A DNA stretch of 64,000 nt. Source: Staphylococcus xylosus NJ. GTDB lineage: Bacteria; Bacillota; Bacilli; Staphylococcales; Staphylococcaceae. The notes beneath the pieces are model-generated. The model saw only the letters and a program-made list of their open reading frames with translations, was not told the origin of the DNA and did no database searches. Within the stretch, counting starts at the first letter, position 1. Every line of letters begins with the position of its first letter. The stretch lies in contig NZ_ANMR01000043.1 in NCBI RefSeq assembly GCF_000338275.1, positions 62,001-126,000 of the forward strand, in the 5' to 3' direction. Below are positions 40,024 to 51,471 of this stretch, piece by piece. Made by a program: the position numbers and the translations under genes.

Positions 40024-42425
40024 TGTTTATTTCAAAAGAATGGTTAGAATCATATGTTGAGGTTGATCAACCTGTTAACATACTTGCAGAACGTATTACA
40101 CGAACTGGTATAGAAGTAGACGATATCATTGATTATACAAAAGATATTAAAAACCTAGTTGTAGGCTATGTGCAATCAAAAGCAGCACACCCTGACGCTG
40201 ATAAACTTAATATTTGTCAAGTTGATATCGGTGAAGAAGAACCAGTCCAAATCGTTTGTGGCGCACCTAATGTAGATGCAGGCCAAACAGTTATTGTTGC
40301 AACAGTAGGGGGTAGATTGCCTGGTGGAGTGAAAATTAAACGTGCAAAGTTACGTGGAGAACGTTCAGAAGGCATGATTTGTTCACTTCAAGAAATTGGT
40401 GTACCAACTAACTTAGTCCCTAAACAATTCGAGGACGGTATCTATGTGTTTTCATCAGAAGTAACTCCAGGAACAGATGCGTTAAGTGCATTATACTTAA
40501 ACGATCAAGTTATGGAATTTGACCTTACACCAAATAGAGCTGATGCATTGAGTATGATTGGTACAGCTTATGAGACAGCAGCATTATATAATGTGCCAAT
40601 GGTAAAACCAGAAACACAAAGTAATGAAAATGATGAACAAACTAATGATGAAATCAGCGTAACTGTTCAAAATGACGATAAGGTACCTTATTATAGTGCA
40701 CGTGTTGTAAAAGATGTGACAATCAAACCTTCCCCAGAATGGATGCAAATGCGCTTGATTAAAGCTGGTATTCGTCCAATTAATAATGTGGTTGATATTT
40801 CAAATTATGTTTTAATCGAATATGGTCAACCATTACACATGTTTGATAAAGACCAAATTGGTTCTAAACAAATCGAAGTTCGTCAAGCAAAAGAAGATGA
40901 AATTATAACAACATTAGATGATCAAGAACGTAAATTAGTAGCATCTGATATCGTAATCACAAACGGTAATTCACCAATCGCTATTGCTGGTGTTATGGGT
41001 GGAGATTTCTCAGAGGTAACTGAAGCGACAACAAATGTTGTTATTGAAGGTGCTATTTTTGATCCAGTATCAATTCGCCATACATCAAGACGTTTGAATT
41101 TAAGAAGTGAAGCTTCTAGTCGTTTTGAAAAAGGAATTGCTACAGAATTTGTAGATGAAGCGGTTGATCGTGCTTGTTATTTACTTCAAACATACGCAGG
41201 TGGTACTGTCACACAAGGCCGTGTTGCTGAAGGTGATTTAGGCGAGTTTGTAACACCTATTGATATTTCAGTTGCAAAAGTTAATCAAACAATTGGTTTT
41301 GAACTATCTGCAAAAGACATTGAAGCTATCTTCGTTCAACTTGGTTTTGAAACTACGAACGCTGATGATGTACTAACTGTGATGGTACCTTCACGTCGTA
41401 AAGACATCACAATTAAAGAAGACTTAATTGAAGAAATCGCACGTATATATGGTTATGATGAAATTCCTTCAACACTACCAGTATTTGAACATGTTACACA
41501 TGGTTCATTAACGGATAGACAGTCTAAGTCTCGTATTGTAAAAGCATCTTTAGAAGGTGCAGGCTTAAACCAAGCAATTAATTATTCACTTGTCGATAAA
41601 GAACGAGCTAATCACTTTGCATTGCAAAACCGTGATACAGTTGCGTTGTTAATGCCGATGAGTGAAGCTCACTCTACGTTACGTCAAAGTTTGATTCCAC
41701 ATTTAATTGATGCTGTCGCATACAATGTAGCACGTAAAAATAACCACGTGCGCTTATATGAACTTGGCCGTGTCTTCTTTGGTAACGGTGAAGGTGAATT
41801 ACCAGACGAGGTTGAATATTTAAGTGGTATTTTAACAGGTGATTACACTGTGAACGCTTGGCAAGGTAAGAAAGAAGAAATTGACTTCTTCGTAGCTAAA
41901 GGAATTGTGGATCGAGTGGCGGAGAAGTTAGATATACAATTTGAATATGAAGCCAGTGAAATTAACGGTTTACACCCAGGTAGAACGGCTTACGTGAAAT
42001 TAAATGGAAAAGTTATTGGATTTGTAGGAGAATTACATCCACAAATTGAAAAAGACAACGATTTAAAACGTACTTACGTATTCGAGTTGAATTATGATGA
42101 ATTAATGGCAGTATCTGTAGGTTATATTAATTATCAACCAATACCTAGATTCCCAGGTGTATCAAGAGATATTGCATTAGTTATTAACCGTGATATGCCT
42201 TCAGCAAAATTAGTAAATACAATTCATCAAAATGGTGGCGATATATTACAAGAAGCTGAAGTATTTGATGTTTATGAAGGTGAACATGTCGCTGAAGATG
42301 AAAAATCTATAGCAATTCGTTTATCATATTTAGACACTGAAGATACGCTTACTGATGATAAAGTAAATGCGGTACATGAAGCAATATTGACTGCCTTACA
42401 AGCGAAAGGCGCTACAATCAGATAG
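40023..42425 (+). CDS. pheT: Phenylalanyl-tRNA synthetase beta subunit
   Basis: PheT pairs with PheS in the alpha2-beta2 enzyme; it binds tRNA and edits Tyr-tRNA-Phe. The N-terminal EMAP-like tRNA-binding domain spans about 40-150. Next come the B3/B4 editing domain (about 210-385), B5, a catalytic-like core and the C-terminal ferredoxin-fold anticodon-binding domain (about 705-800, beginning PIPRFPGVSRDIALV). At 800 residues it is full length. Confidence 0.98.
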   Translation: MFISKEWLESYVEVDQPVNILAERITRTGIEVDDIIDYTKDIKNLVVGYVQSKAAHPDADKLNICQVDIGEEEPVQIVCGAPNVDAGQTVIVATVGGRLPGGVKIKRAKLRGERSEGMICSLQEIGVPTNLVPKQFEDGIYVFSSEVTPGTDALSALYLNDQVMEFDLTPNRADALSMIGTAYETAALYNVPMVKPETQSNENDEQTNDEISVTVQNDDKVPYYSARVVKDVTIKPSPEWMQMRLIKAGIRPINNVVDISNYVLIEYGQPLHMFDKDQIGSKQIEVRQAKEDEIITTLDDQERKLVASDIVITNGNSPIAIAGVMGGDFSEVTEATTNVVIEGAIFDPVSIRHTSRRLNLRSEASSRFEKGIATEFVDEAVDRACYLLQTYAGGTVTQGRVAEGDLGEFVTPIDISVAKVNQTIGFELSAKDIEAIFVQLGFETTNADDVLTVMVPSRRKDITIKEDLIEEIARIYGYDEIPSTLPVFEHVTHGSLTDRQSKSRIVKASLEGAGLNQAINYSLVDKERANHFALQNRDTVALLMPMSEAHSTLRQSLIPHLIDAVAYNVARKNNHVRLYELGRVFFGNGEGELPDEVEYLSGILTGDYTVNAWQGKKEEIDFFVAKGIVDRVAEKLDIQFEYEASEINGLHPGRTAYVKLNGKVIGFVGELHPQIEKDNDLKRTYVFELNYDELMAVSVGYINYQPIPRFPGVSRDIALVINRDMPSAKLVNTIHQNGGDILQEAEVFDVYEGEHVAEDEKSIAIRLSYLDTEDTLTDDKVNAVHEAILTALQAKGATIR

Positions 42426-42506
42426 CCATAATTAAAGAGTGATAGATGTTTTTAATGCTATAAAAAGTATGGCATACAGTTGAAAGTGATTTAAACAAAT
42501 CAATAA

Positions 42507-42597
42507 AAAACACACCTCCATTTGAAGTGACTCTTAAAAGTTAGATTTTCAGTCTAACTTTTGGAACAGCACGATTTCAAACTTGGAGGTGTGTTTT
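42507..42597. repeat. Compound 91-base inverted repeat between pheT and rnhC
   Basis: AAAACACACCTCCA (42507-42520) is repeated inverted at 42584-42597. TTTGAA/TTCAAA continues the outer stem, and an inner perfect hairpin AAAAGTTAGA / TCTAACTTTT (42536-42562) fills the centre. It lies between two convergent genes and could be a bidirectional terminator. The size and nested arms are also typical of a small palindromic mobile repeat. Confidence 0.75.
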
Positions 42598-42736
42598 ACA
42601 TTTATACCAGAATTATTTAATGTATTAATTATGTCTTATTGAATTTACAGTGTAAATAGAAAAACATTTCAATGGCTGTTCATAGTACAAAGGGAAGATA
42701 ACGATAAATAATAGTATTAAAGGTAAATATACACTC

Positions 42737-43666
42737 TTATTTATGCTTTTTTTGTACTAAGTTTTCAGCTTTTTGCCTATTTGCAAAATGTTTTTTTGAA
42801 ATACTATCAAGATAAACTATGCCTCTACGCTCAATTAATTTAGCGGCGGTTAAGTCAACTTTGTTACTTGCGCCTTTAGGGATTTCCATTTTGACTGAAC
42901 GAGATAAATTATCCATATGTTTAACAAATGCGTATCTTGAGATGATACTTGCAGCTGCAATAGCAATGGATTTTGATTCTCCTTTAGTTTCGAATTTAGT
43001 TTTACTGTTAAAGGGTAGTTCACTCAACGCATAGCGCTTGTATACACCAGCTTCAGCGAATTGGTCAATGACAATATAATCTAATTCCTCTGTATCAATT
43101 TTTTGTGTCACATTTTTAATAGCTTCATTGTGTAAAACAGCTTTCATTTTCACTTGAGACCAACCTACTTGTTGTTTTTCGTTATATTTATCATTGTTCA
43201 TTGTTAACAATGAATGAGGGATGAAAGTTACAAGTTGTTCTGCTAGTTCAATAATCTTAGCATCAGTTAATCTTTTAGAGTCATCTACACCTAATGCTTT
43301 TAAGATTTGAACATTTTTTTTAGAGACATAAGCTGCACATACCGTAAGTGGCCCAAAGTAATCACCACTGCCAGCTTCATCGCTGCCAATACAATTATAA
43401 CGGTTATATTGTATTGCTTGTTGTGAGTTTGATGATTTAGCTGTATTTTTTTTAGCTGGAACAACATTTGGTAATAATTGTGATGCAATGGATTCAGCAT
43501 CTTTACCTTGAAACATTACTTTATTTGAATTATATACAGAAATAGATGTGTTTTTATATTTTGTTTTAGCTTTCATACCTTGGGATACATTTGTAGTATC
43601 AAAAGATATTTTCGACATTAATTGATCGATCTGTTGTTTAGTTAATTTGTGTACAACATTAGACAT
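42737..43666 (-). CDS. rnhC: Ribonuclease HIII
   Basis: RNase HIII removes RNA from RNA-DNA hybrids. The N-terminal TBP-like substrate-binding domain (about 1-85) precedes the catalytic domain with [14 protein letters not shown] (the Asp-Glu pair near 94-95), DDSKRLTD and the later Asp in VIDQFAEAG. At 309 residues it is normal. It is on the minus strand, divergent from zapA, as in other Firmicutes. Confidence 0.96.
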   Translation of the reverse strand: MSNVVHKLTKQQIDQLMSKISFDTTNVSQGMKAKTKYKNTSISVYNSNKVMFQGKDAESIASQLLPNVVPAKKNTAKSSNSQQAIQYNRYNCIGSDEAGSGDYFGPLTVCAAYVSKKNVQILKALGVDDSKRLTDAKIIELAEQLVTFIPHSLLTMNNDKYNEKQQVGWSQVKMKAVLHNEAIKNVTQKIDTEELDYIVIDQFAEAGVYKRYALSELPFNSKTKFETKGESKSIAIAAASIISRYAFVKHMDNLSRSVKMEIPKGASNKVDLTAAKLIERRGIVYLDSISKKHFANRQKAENLVQKKHK

Positions 43667-43849
43667 GTTATTGACCTCACTTTATATAAAAAACTGAATT
43701 AAATTTTAGACAGTTAACATCATATCATATGTGTAGAATTTGAGAATAGATTGTATAGTTTACATATGTTTTAGTGGAAGAAAATTTTTACCAATATAGA
43801 CAAAATTAAAATAAATCACAAGATTTTTTAATATAACAAATCTCACCAC

Positions 43850-43878
43850 TTACAAAATAATATTATGTCGTGTATAAT
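43850..43878 (+). promoter_or_regulatory. zapA promoter
   Basis: TTACAA (43850-43855) and TATAAT (43873-43878) are separated by exactly 17 bases, about 90 bases before the zapA start. Confidence 0.75.
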
Positions 43879-43967
43879 AGTTCGTGATAAATATTATAAA
43901 TAACTAGATTACATACTTAATGGAAGAATAAGTTCGGAAATTTACATTCAAAGTCAGGAGTTATTAT

Positions 43968-44234
43968 ATGGGTGAGTTTAAAAATCGGATTAACGTAACT
44001 ATAAATGATCAACATTATACAATCGTCGGAGAGGACAACCCTGAGCATATCCGTTATGTAGCGCATTTAGTAGATGAGAGGCTGAAAACACTGGCTAGTA
44101 AAAGCGCAGGTCTTGATACTACTAGAAAAGCTATTCTTACAGCTGTAAACATAATGCATGAAAAAGTACAGTTAGAAGAAGAAAATTACCGTTTACAACA
44201 AGAAATAAAACAATTAAAAAATAGAGAAGAATAA
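43968..44234 (+). CDS. zapA: Cell division protein ZapA
   Basis: ZapA binds and bundles FtsZ filaments at the division ring. The 88-residue sequence has the N-terminal beta-strand domain (KNRINVTINDQHYTIVGED) and a C-terminal coiled coil (from about residue 50, with EKVQLEEENYRLQQEIKQLK). A caggagttat ribosome site precedes the ATG. Its stop overlaps the cvpA-like start by one base, so they are coupled. Confidence 0.93.
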   Translation: MGEFKNRINVTINDQHYTIVGEDNPEHIRYVAHLVDERLKTLASKSAGLDTTRKAILTAVNIMHEKVQLEEENYRLQQEIKQLKNREE

Positions 44235-44755
44235 TGATTATTGATTTAATAATCGTAATTATTTTCCTTTACATAGGCATGATTGGATTTAGAAGGGGCA
44301 CTTGGTTAAGTTCATTACATTTAGGTTCAACACTGTTCTCACTTTGGGTGGCGCATCGTTTATATTCACAAATTTCACAACGATTAGAGTTATTTGTGCC
44401 GTTTCCTAAAACGCGTGCTTATGATTTGAACTATGCATTTCAATTTGATAACCTACAGCAACGTTTTGATCATATCGTAGCATTTTTAATTATAGCAACT
44501 GTTACGAAAATACTTTGCTATGGTATTGTCGTTCTATTTGATAATGTAATAACATCTAGACAACCTAATTTGATAAGTCGTGCGTTAGGTGTAATAATGA
44601 GTGTGATTTCTTCAACTATTATTTGTGCTACTTTGTTTTATATGATTTCAATATACCCGCTTGAATTCATACAACAACAGTTGATGGAAGGGCATTTGGC
44701 TGAATACTTTGTAATTCATGCGCCATTCATATCAACATATGTACTAAATATATAA
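44234..44755 (+). CDS. CvpA-family membrane protein
   Basis: This 173-residue protein has four predicted membrane helices (about 2-20, 25-42, 75-97 and 110-132) and the CvpA/YshB N-terminal pattern IDLIIVIIFLYIGMIGFRRG. CvpA in E. coli is tied to colicin V production and envelope robustness; the Gram-positive role is unclear. In Bacillus yshB lies between zapA and polX, the same order as here. It is translationally coupled to zapA. Confidence 0.88.
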   Translation: MIIDLIIVIIFLYIGMIGFRRGTWLSSLHLGSTLFSLWVAHRLYSQISQRLELFVPFPKTRAYDLNYAFQFDNLQQRFDHIVAFLIIATVTKILCYGIVVLFDNVITSRQPNLISRALGVIMSVISSTIICATLFYMISIYPLEFIQQQLMEGHLAEYFVIHAPFISTYVLNI

Positions 44756-44798
44756 GATGCTTTAGAATATAAACATATAAGGTTTTATAAAATATAGG

Positions 44799-44854
44799 AG
44801 GTCAGGACATAATCAATTTACTGAATTTGAACAGTAATCTGTCTTGACCTTTTT
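44799..44854 (+). terminator. Hairpin terminator before polX
   Basis: AGGTCAGGACA pairs with TGTCTTGACCT, followed by four T. The GGACATAA core again resembles the recurring terminator family. It ends only 17 bases before the polX start. Confidence 0.75.
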
Positions 44855-44870
44855 CTATGGAGTGAAAATA

Positions 44871-46583
44871 ATGACAAAAAAAGATATTATTCAATTATTA
44901 GAAAAAATAGCTACCTATATGGAATTAAAAGGCGAAAATACATTTAAAGTATCGGCATATAGAAAAGCCGCACAAAGCCTTGAAATTGACGAACGTCCAA
45001 TAGAACAAATAGAAGATGTGACTCAATTAAAAGGTATCGGCAAAGGCGTAGGTGAAGTAATAGATGAATACCGTAAAAATGGCACTTCATCTACATTAGA
45101 ATCTTTGAAGCAAGAAGTACCAGAAGGTCTTATTCCATTATTGAAAATTCAAGGTTTAGGTAGTAAAAAAATAGCTAAATTGTATAAAGAATTGGAAATT
45201 GATGGGAAAGAAGCATTACAAGCTGCATGTGAACAAGGATTGGTAAGTGAATTAAGTGGTTTTGCCAAAAAGACAGAACAAAATATATTGGAAGCTGTAA
45301 AAGCATTAGGTGCTAAAAAAGATAATTATCCTATTGATCAAATGCGTGGATTAAATAAAATTATAGACGCTTATTTGTCACAAATAGACGCTATTGTACA
45401 ATATGAAGTTGCTGGAAGTTTTAGAAGGTATAAAGAAATGAGTAAGGATTTGGATTATATAATTAGTACAGATGAACCAGCTAATGTGCAACAAGCATTA
45501 TTAAATATTCCGAACAAAGTAAAAGATGTCGCCGTTGGTCAAACAAAAGTATCATTAGAACTAAGTTTTGATGATGAAACCATTGGTGTTGATTTTAGGC
45601 TGATTGAACCATCAGCGTTTTATCACACGTTACAGCACTTTACAGGTTCCAAAGATCATAATATTCGCATACGTCAATTAGCAAAAGAACAAGATGAAAA
45701 AGTGAGCGAATATGGAATTGAACAAGCAGACGGAAACATCATTCAATACCAAAGTGAAAAAGAGATTTATGAACACTTTGGTGTTAATTGGATAGAACCT
45801 GCAATTAGAGAAGATGGCAGTGAGTTTGATAAAGACTTATCAGAAATTATAAAATTAAATGATATCCAAGGGGATATTCATATGCATACAACCTATAGTG
45901 ACGGTGCATTTAGCATAGAAGAAATGGTCAAAGCTAATATCGCAAAAGGGTATCAATTTATGGTGATTACAGACCATTCACAGAGTTTGAAAGTAGCAAA
46001 TGGTTTGTCTGTGGAAAGGTTATTACGCCAGAATGAAGAAATAAAAGCTTTAAACGAGAAATATGATGAAATTGATATTTATTCAGGGATAGAAATGGAT
46101 ATATTACCAGATGGTCGTTTAGATTATGATGATGAAGTATTAGCACAATTAGATTATGTTATAGCTGCAATACATCAAAGTTTTAATCAATCTCAAGATG
46201 AAATTATGCAACGTTTGGAAAATGCATGCCGCAATCCATATGTTAGACACATTGCTCATCCGACGGGACGCATCATAGGGAAACGTCCTGGTTATGAACC
46301 GAATATTGACAAGTTGTGTGAATTAGCAGCTGAAACAAATACAATTTTAGAAATTAACGCAAATCCTAAACGCTTAGATTTAAATGCAGAAACTGTAAAA
46401 AAACACCCGAATGTTAAATTAACTATTAATACAGATGCGCACCATATAGACCATTTAGAATTTATGAAATATGGTATTGCAACTGCACAAAAAGGATTTG
46501 TGAAAAAAGACAGAGTTATTAACACAATGTCTCGCGAAGATTTTAAATCGCTAATAGAAAATAATATTAAATTGAAGAAATAG
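44871..46583 (+). CDS. polX: DNA polymerase X family protein with PHP domain
   Basis: PolX is a base-excision-repair polymerase with an associated 3'-5' exonuclease/PHP phosphoesterase. The N-terminal helix-hairpin-helix region (about 1-130) and X-family nucleotidyltransferase domain (with GSFRRYKEMSKDLDYII) precede the PHP domain (from about 335, GDIHMHTTYSDG, ITDHSQSL). It is 570 residues long. The frame extends to a TTG nine codons upstream inside the hairpin; the tggagtgaa site fits the ATG used. mutS2 follows after 9 bases. Confidence 0.94.
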   Translation: MTKKDIIQLLEKIATYMELKGENTFKVSAYRKAAQSLEIDERPIEQIEDVTQLKGIGKGVGEVIDEYRKNGTSSTLESLKQEVPEGLIPLLKIQGLGSKKIAKLYKELEIDGKEALQAACEQGLVSELSGFAKKTEQNILEAVKALGAKKDNYPIDQMRGLNKIIDAYLSQIDAIVQYEVAGSFRRYKEMSKDLDYIISTDEPANVQQALLNIPNKVKDVAVGQTKVSLELSFDDETIGVDFRLIEPSAFYHTLQHFTGSKDHNIRIRQLAKEQDEKVSEYGIEQADGNIIQYQSEKEIYEHFGVNWIEPAIREDGSEFDKDLSEIIKLNDIQGDIHMHTTYSDGAFSIEEMVKANIAKGYQFMVITDHSQSLKVANGLSVERLLRQNEEIKALNEKYDEIDIYSGIEMDILPDGRLDYDDEVLAQLDYVIAAIHQSFNQSQDEIMQRLENACRNPYVRHIAHPTGRIIGKRPGYEPNIDKLCELAAETNTILEINANPKRLDLNAETVKKHPNVKLTINTDAHHIDHLEFMKYGIATAQKGFVKKDRVINTMSREDFKSLIENNIKLKK

Positions 46584-46592
46584 AGGGGTTAG

Positions 46593-48941
46593 ATGAGACA
46601 GAAATCATTAGATGTCTTGGAATTCGAAAAAATCAAATTGTTAGTTGAAAATGAAGCAATTAGTGATTTAGGAAAAGAAAAAGTTGTCGCTATGGCACCT
46701 GCAACGGATTTTGAAACAGTAGAATTTCAAATGAATGAGACCGATGAAATTGCACAGATTTACAATAAGCATCGTATGCCTAGTTTAAGCGGATTGGCAA
46801 AAGTTTCAGCATTTATCCATAGAGCCAGTATTGGTGGTGTGCTGAATGTGAGTGAATTAAATGTGATTAAACGTCTTATACAAATACAAAATCAATATAA
46901 GACATTTTATAACAATCTTATTAACGAAGAAGAGACAATTAATTACCCAATTCTCAATGACAGAATGGAACAGTTACCTATCTTGACTGATTTATATCAA
47001 AGTATACATGAAAAATGTGATGCTTATGATTTATATGACAATGCCAGTTATGAATTACAAGGTATTAGAAGTAAAATTTCCAGTACGACACAGCGAATCA
47101 AACAAAACTTGGATAAAATTGTTAAAAGTCAAGGTAATCAGAAAAAACTATCCGATGCAATTGTAACTGTACGTAATGAACGGAATGTTATCCCGGTTAA
47201 AGCGGAGTATAGACAAGATTTTAATGGTATTGTTCACGATCAATCGGCTTCAGGGCAAACGTTATATATTGAGCCATCATCTATAGTAGAAATGAGTAAT
47301 CAAATTAGTCGTTTGCGCAATGATGAAGCCGTTGAAAAGGAAAGGATTCTATCGGAACTCACAGGCTATGTAGCTGAAGAAGCTGAAGCTTGTTTGTTGT
47401 CAGAATCTATAATGGGTCAAATTGATTTTCTAACGGCTAAAGCACGTTATGCAAGTTCAATTAAAGGGACTAAACCAGAGTTCACCGTTGAAAGAACAGT
47501 ATATTTACCAAAAGCTTATCATCCTTTATTAGACCGTGATACTGTTGTAGCTAATACGATTGAATTTGCACAAGATATTGAGACGGTTATTATTACCGGT
47601 CCTAATACGGGCGGTAAGACTGTTACGTTAAAAACACTTGGTTTAATTATTATGATGGCACAATCAGGTATGTTGATACCTACACTTGATGGTAGTAAGT
47701 TGAGTGTATTTGAAAATGTGTTCTGTGATATTGGTGATGAACAATCAATTGAACAATCTCTTTCTACATTTTCTTCTCATATGAAAAATATCGTTGAAAT
47801 TTTACAAGAAACTACAAAACATAGTTTGATTTTATTTGATGAATTAGGGGCAGGTACAGATCCAAGTGAAGGCGCTGCACTAGCGATGAGTATTTTAGAT
47901 TACGTACATGATATTGGTTCTTTAGTAATGGCAACCACACACTATCCAGAATTAAAAGCATACAGCTATAATAGAGACGGTGTTATGAATGCGAGTGTAG
48001 AGTTTGATGTTAATACATTGAGTCCAACATACAAATTATTGATGGGTGTCCCAGGACGTTCTAATGCTTTTGACATTTCAAAAAAACTAGGACTAAACAT
48101 CCAAGTTATTCAAAAAGCTAAATCTATGATTGGCCAAGACGAACAAGAAATTAATGAAATGATTGCTTCGCTTGAAACAAATTCAAAACGTGTAGATGAG
48201 CAACGAATCGAGTTAGACCACCTGCTTAGAGAAGCTCAAGATACACATGATGCTTTAGCAAAACAGTATGAACAATATCAAAATCATGAAAAGCAACTCA
48301 TGAATGAAGCGAAAGAAAAAGCAAATCAACGTGTGAAATCAGCTACTAATGAAGCAGATGAGATCTTAAAAGAATTACGTGAATTGAGAGATAAAAAAGG
48401 TGCAGATGTAAAAGAACATGAATTGATTGATAAGAAAAAACAACTAGATGATCAGTATGAAGCTAAATCAATTAAGCAAAATGTTGAAAAGAAAAAATGG
48501 GATACAATTAAAACTGGTGACGAAGTTAAAGTATTGACTTATGGCCAAAAAGGTGAAGTCTTAGAACTAATCGATAATAATGAAGCAGTAGTGCAGATGG
48601 GTATCATTAAGATGAAACTACCTTTAGAGGACTTGGAAAAAACTAAGAAAACTAAAGAAGAACCTACTAAAATGATTAAGCGTGAAAATAGACAAAGTAT
48701 CAAAATGGAACTGGATTTACGTGGCTATCGCTACGACGAAGCAATGGTCGCTGTAGATCAATATTTAGATCAGGCTGTACTGAGCAATTACGAACAAGTT
48801 TATATTATTCATGGTAAAGGTACAGGTGCTTTACAAAAAGGTGTGCAAAATCATTTGAAACGACATAAAAGTGTGTCATCATATAGAAACGGTATGCCAA
48901 GTGAAGGTGGATTTGGCGTAACCGTAGTAGAATTAAAATAA
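46593..48941 (+). CDS. mutS2: Endonuclease MutS2 / RqcU
   Basis: MutS2 is a MutS-family ATPase with a C-terminal Smr nuclease domain; it suppresses recombination and in Bacillus also acts on collided ribosomes. Walker A GPNTGGKT is near residue 332, Walker [19 protein letters not shown] near 410, a long coiled coil spans about 510-630, and the Smr domain ([19 protein letters not shown]) occupies the last 80 residues. At 782 residues it is full length. The trxA promoter begins immediately at its 3' end. Confidence 0.96.
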   Translation: MRQKSLDVLEFEKIKLLVENEAISDLGKEKVVAMAPATDFETVEFQMNETDEIAQIYNKHRMPSLSGLAKVSAFIHRASIGGVLNVSELNVIKRLIQIQNQYKTFYNNLINEEETINYPILNDRMEQLPILTDLYQSIHEKCDAYDLYDNASYELQGIRSKISSTTQRIKQNLDKIVKSQGNQKKLSDAIVTVRNERNVIPVKAEYRQDFNGIVHDQSASGQTLYIEPSSIVEMSNQISRLRNDEAVEKERILSELTGYVAEEAEACLLSESIMGQIDFLTAKARYASSIKGTKPEFTVERTVYLPKAYHPLLDRDTVVANTIEFAQDIETVIITGPNTGGKTVTLKTLGLIIMMAQSGMLIPTLDGSKLSVFENVFCDIGDEQSIEQSLSTFSSHMKNIVEILQETTKHSLILFDELGAGTDPSEGAALAMSILDYVHDIGSLVMATTHYPELKAYSYNRDGVMNASVEFDVNTLSPTYKLLMGVPGRSNAFDISKKLGLNIQVIQKAKSMIGQDEQEINEMIASLETNSKRVDEQRIELDHLLREAQDTHDALAKQYEQYQNHEKQLMNEAKEKANQRVKSATNEADEILKELRELRDKKGADVKEHELIDKKKQLDDQYEAKSIKQNVEKKKWDTIKTGDEVKVLTYGQKGEVLELIDNNEAVVQMGIIKMKLPLEDLEKTKKTKEEPTKMIKRENRQSIKMELDLRGYRYDEAMVAVDQYLDQAVLSNYEQVYIIHGKGTGALQKGVQNHLKRHKSVSSYRNGMPSEGGFGVTVVELK

Positions 48942-48946
48942 TCGTG

Positions 48947-48992
48947 AGCAAGAGGTATGCAGAATATTATAAAGTCTGTTATAATTTCTTCA
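48947..48992 (+). promoter_or_regulatory. trxA promoter with Spx-type AGCA element
   Basis: An extended -10, TGTTATAAT (48977-48985), has a poor -35 (ATGCAG). AGCA at 48947-48950 would lie at about -45 to -42 from the start site. In Bacillus an AGCA at about -44 marks Spx-activated thioredoxin genes, so disulfide-stress control by Spx is plausible. Confidence 0.55.
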
Positions 48993-49022
48993 TCATTTGA
49001 AATTTAAGGAGGATTGGCAGTT

Positions 49023-49337
49023 ATGGCAATCGTAAAAGTAACGGATTCAAACTTTGATGAAAATATTCAATCAGGGGTAAATTTAGTAGATTTTTGGGCA
49101 ACTTGGTGTGGCCCTTGTAAGATGATTGCTCCAGTATTAGAAGATTTAGCTGGTGACTTTGAAGGTAAGGCTAATATTTTAAAACTTGATGTAGATGAAA
49201 ATCCATCAACAGCTGCTAAATTTGAAGTTATGAGCATCCCAACTTTAATCGTATTTAAAGATGGCGAACCAGTAGATAAAGTTGTAGGTTTCCAACCTAA
49301 AGAAAACTTAGCTGAAGTAATCGAAAAACACTTATAA
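49023..49337 (+). CDS. trxA: Thioredoxin
   Basis: Thioredoxin is the general cytoplasmic disulfide reductant, recycled by TrxB. The active site WCGPC has Cys at 29 and 32, and the cis-proline motif SIPTL lies near residue 73. At 104 residues it is normal. The frame is open three codons further up, but aaggaggat fits this ATG. It has its own promoter and terminator. Confidence 0.97.
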   Translation: MAIVKVTDSNFDENIQSGVNLVDFWATWCGPCKMIAPVLEDLAGDFEGKANILKLDVDENPSTAAKFEVMSIPTLIVFKDGEPVDKVVGFQPKENLAEVIEKHL

Positions 49338-49356
49338 TAATCTAAAGAACTATCAA

Positions 49357-49389
49357 GTCCGGGACATATCAATGTCCTGGATTTTTTAA
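49357..49389 (+). terminator. trxA terminator (GGGACAT family)
   Basis: GTCCGGGACAT pairs with ATGTCCTGGAT around an ATCA loop, then T-run. Beyond it, to 49671, the gap shows no further gene or clear site except the uvrC ribosome site (aaaggagg). Confidence 0.9.
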
Positions 49390-49671
49390 TCAGATAGAAA
49401 ATAGTTTATTGGAATGATAATAATGATTTAATCTTTCAAAAAAGTATAAGTTTAAACAGTTTATATTTAGAAGTCAGTACAGCTTAATTAATGGCTACTA
49501 TTGTTATATAATCATTCATAGAGTTAAAGCGTAAACATTCCAATAAATTGTGTAATATAGCTAAGCTATTTTATAATGGTGTAGATATAGAATTTTAATA
49601 GTAATTGTTATGACTTTATAAACTACACACAATTGAAATGTAAATGATAAAGAAAGGAGGCTGCTTGAATT

Positions 49672-51459
49672 ATGGAAACATATCAAAAAGAGATTAAACA
49701 AAAACTTACAGTGGTACCTACTGAACCAGGTTGTTATTTAATGAAAGATCGTAATAACCAAATCATTTATGTTGGTAAGGCTAAAAAGTTAAGAAATAGA
49801 TTAAGGTCTTATTTTACAGGAGCACATGATGCTAAAACGACACGCTTAGTGAGTGAAATTCGTAATTTTGAATTTATAGTTACATCGAGTGAAACAGAAT
49901 CCTTATTGTTAGAATTGAACCTAATCAAACAATACCAACCCCGATACAATATTTTATTAAAAGATGATAAAAGCTACCCTTTTATTAAAATAACTAAAGA
50001 AAAATATCCAAGACTAATTGTTACACGTACAGTTAAAAAGGGGAGCGGTAAGTACTTTGGACCATATCCTAATGCTTATTCAGCACAAGAAACTAAAAAA
50101 CTATTAGATCGTATTTATCCTTTTAGGAAATGTGATAAAATGCCTGATAAATTATGTCTGTATTATCATATAGGACAATGCTTAGGCCCTTGTGTTTATC
50201 CAGTTGATTTAGAAAAATATGCAGAGATGACAAAAGAAATTACAGATTTCTTAAATGGTGAAGATAAAACGATTTTGCATAATTTAGAACAAAAAATGCA
50301 AGAAGCTAGTGAGTCTTTAGATTTTGAGCGTGCAAAAGAGTACCGAGATTTAATTCAACATATACACAATTTAAATAAAAAACAAAAAGTTACATCCTCT
50401 GACAGCACTATTAGAGATGTATTTGGCTATAGTGTGTCAAAAGGGTGGATGTGTATTCAAGTCTTCTTTATAAGACAAGGAAATATGATTAAACGAGATG
50501 CTACAATGATACCTATTCAACAGACAGAAGAAGAAGAATTTTATACATTCATTGGTCAGTTTTATGATTTAAATCAGCATATTTTACCTAAAGAAGTACA
50601 TGTCCCAAAGCATCTTGATAAAGAAATTATCCAATCAGTTGTAGATACTAAAATTGTTCAGCCTCTTAAAGGTAAAAAGAAAGATATGGTAGACTTAGCT
50701 AATCATAATGCGGAAATAACACTTGAAAATAAATTTGAATTAATTGCCAAAGATGAATCACGTACAGTAAAAGCAATAGAAGAGCTTGGTGATGTGATGG
50801 GCATTCAAACACCAATTCGTATAGAGGCTTTTGATAATTCAAATATTCAAGGAGTTAATCCTGTTTCGGCAATGGTATCGTTTGTGGATGGCAAACCTAA
50901 TAAAAAAGGCTACCGTAAATATAAGATAAAGACGGTAGTTGGCCCAGATGATTATAAATCTATGCGAGAAGTTGTGCGTCGACGTTATACGCGAGTACTT
51001 AATGAAGGCAGTCCATTACCAGACTTGATTATTGTAGATGGCGGTAAAGGACATATGAGTGGTGTACTTGACGTTCTTGAAAATGAATTAGGCCTTGATA
51101 TACCTGTAGCAGGGTTACGTAAAAATGATAAGCACCAAACATCAGAAATTCTTTACGGTGAAAATGCAGAGGTTGTTCCCATGAAGAAAAATAGTCAGCC
51201 ATTTTATTTACTTCAAAGAATACAAGACGAAGTGCATAGATTTGCGATTACTTTCCATAGACAAACAAGACAGAAGACTGGATTACAATCTGTGTTGGAT
51301 ACTGTAGATGGTATTGGCGCTAAAAGAAAAACAAAATTATTACGTACATTTGGTTCTATTAAGAAAATGAAAGCAGCAAGCGTAGAGGAATTAAAAAAAT
51401 CAGGGCTCCCACAAAATGTTGCTGAGAATCTTCATCAAGCGTTATACGATAAAAAGTAG
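49672..51459 (+). CDS. uvrC: Excinuclease ABC subunit C
   Basis: UvrC makes both incisions in nucleotide excision repair after UvrAB damage recognition. The N-terminal GIY-YIG nuclease (about 14-93, with [13 protein letters not shown]), the UVR domain (about 203-238), the C-terminal RNase H-like nuclease domain ([19 protein letters not shown]) and the terminal helix-hairpin-helix ([12 protein letters not shown]) are all present in 595 residues. An aaaggagg ribosome site precedes the ATG. It is a separate transcription unit before sdhCAB. Confidence 0.97.
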   Translation: METYQKEIKQKLTVVPTEPGCYLMKDRNNQIIYVGKAKKLRNRLRSYFTGAHDAKTTRLVSEIRNFEFIVTSSETESLLLELNLIKQYQPRYNILLKDDKSYPFIKITKEKYPRLIVTRTVKKGSGKYFGPYPNAYSAQETKKLLDRIYPFRKCDKMPDKLCLYYHIGQCLGPCVYPVDLEKYAEMTKEITDFLNGEDKTILHNLEQKMQEASESLDFERAKEYRDLIQHIHNLNKKQKVTSSDSTIRDVFGYSVSKGWMCIQVFFIRQGNMIKRDATMIPIQQTEEEEFYTFIGQFYDLNQHILPKEVHVPKHLDKEIIQSVVDTKIVQPLKGKKKDMVDLANHNAEITLENKFELIAKDESRTVKAIEELGDVMGIQTPIRIEAFDNSNIQGVNPVSAMVSFVDGKPNKKGYRKYKIKTVVGPDDYKSMREVVRRRYTRVLNEGSPLPDLIIVDGGKGHMSGVLDVLENELGLDIPVAGLRKNDKHQTSEILYGENAEVVPMKKNSQPFYLLQRIQDEVHRFAITFHRQTRQKTGLQSVLDTVDGIGAKRKTKLLRTFGSIKKMKAASVEELKKSGLPQNVAENLHQALYDKK

Positions 51460-51471
51460 TGAAAACTTTGT

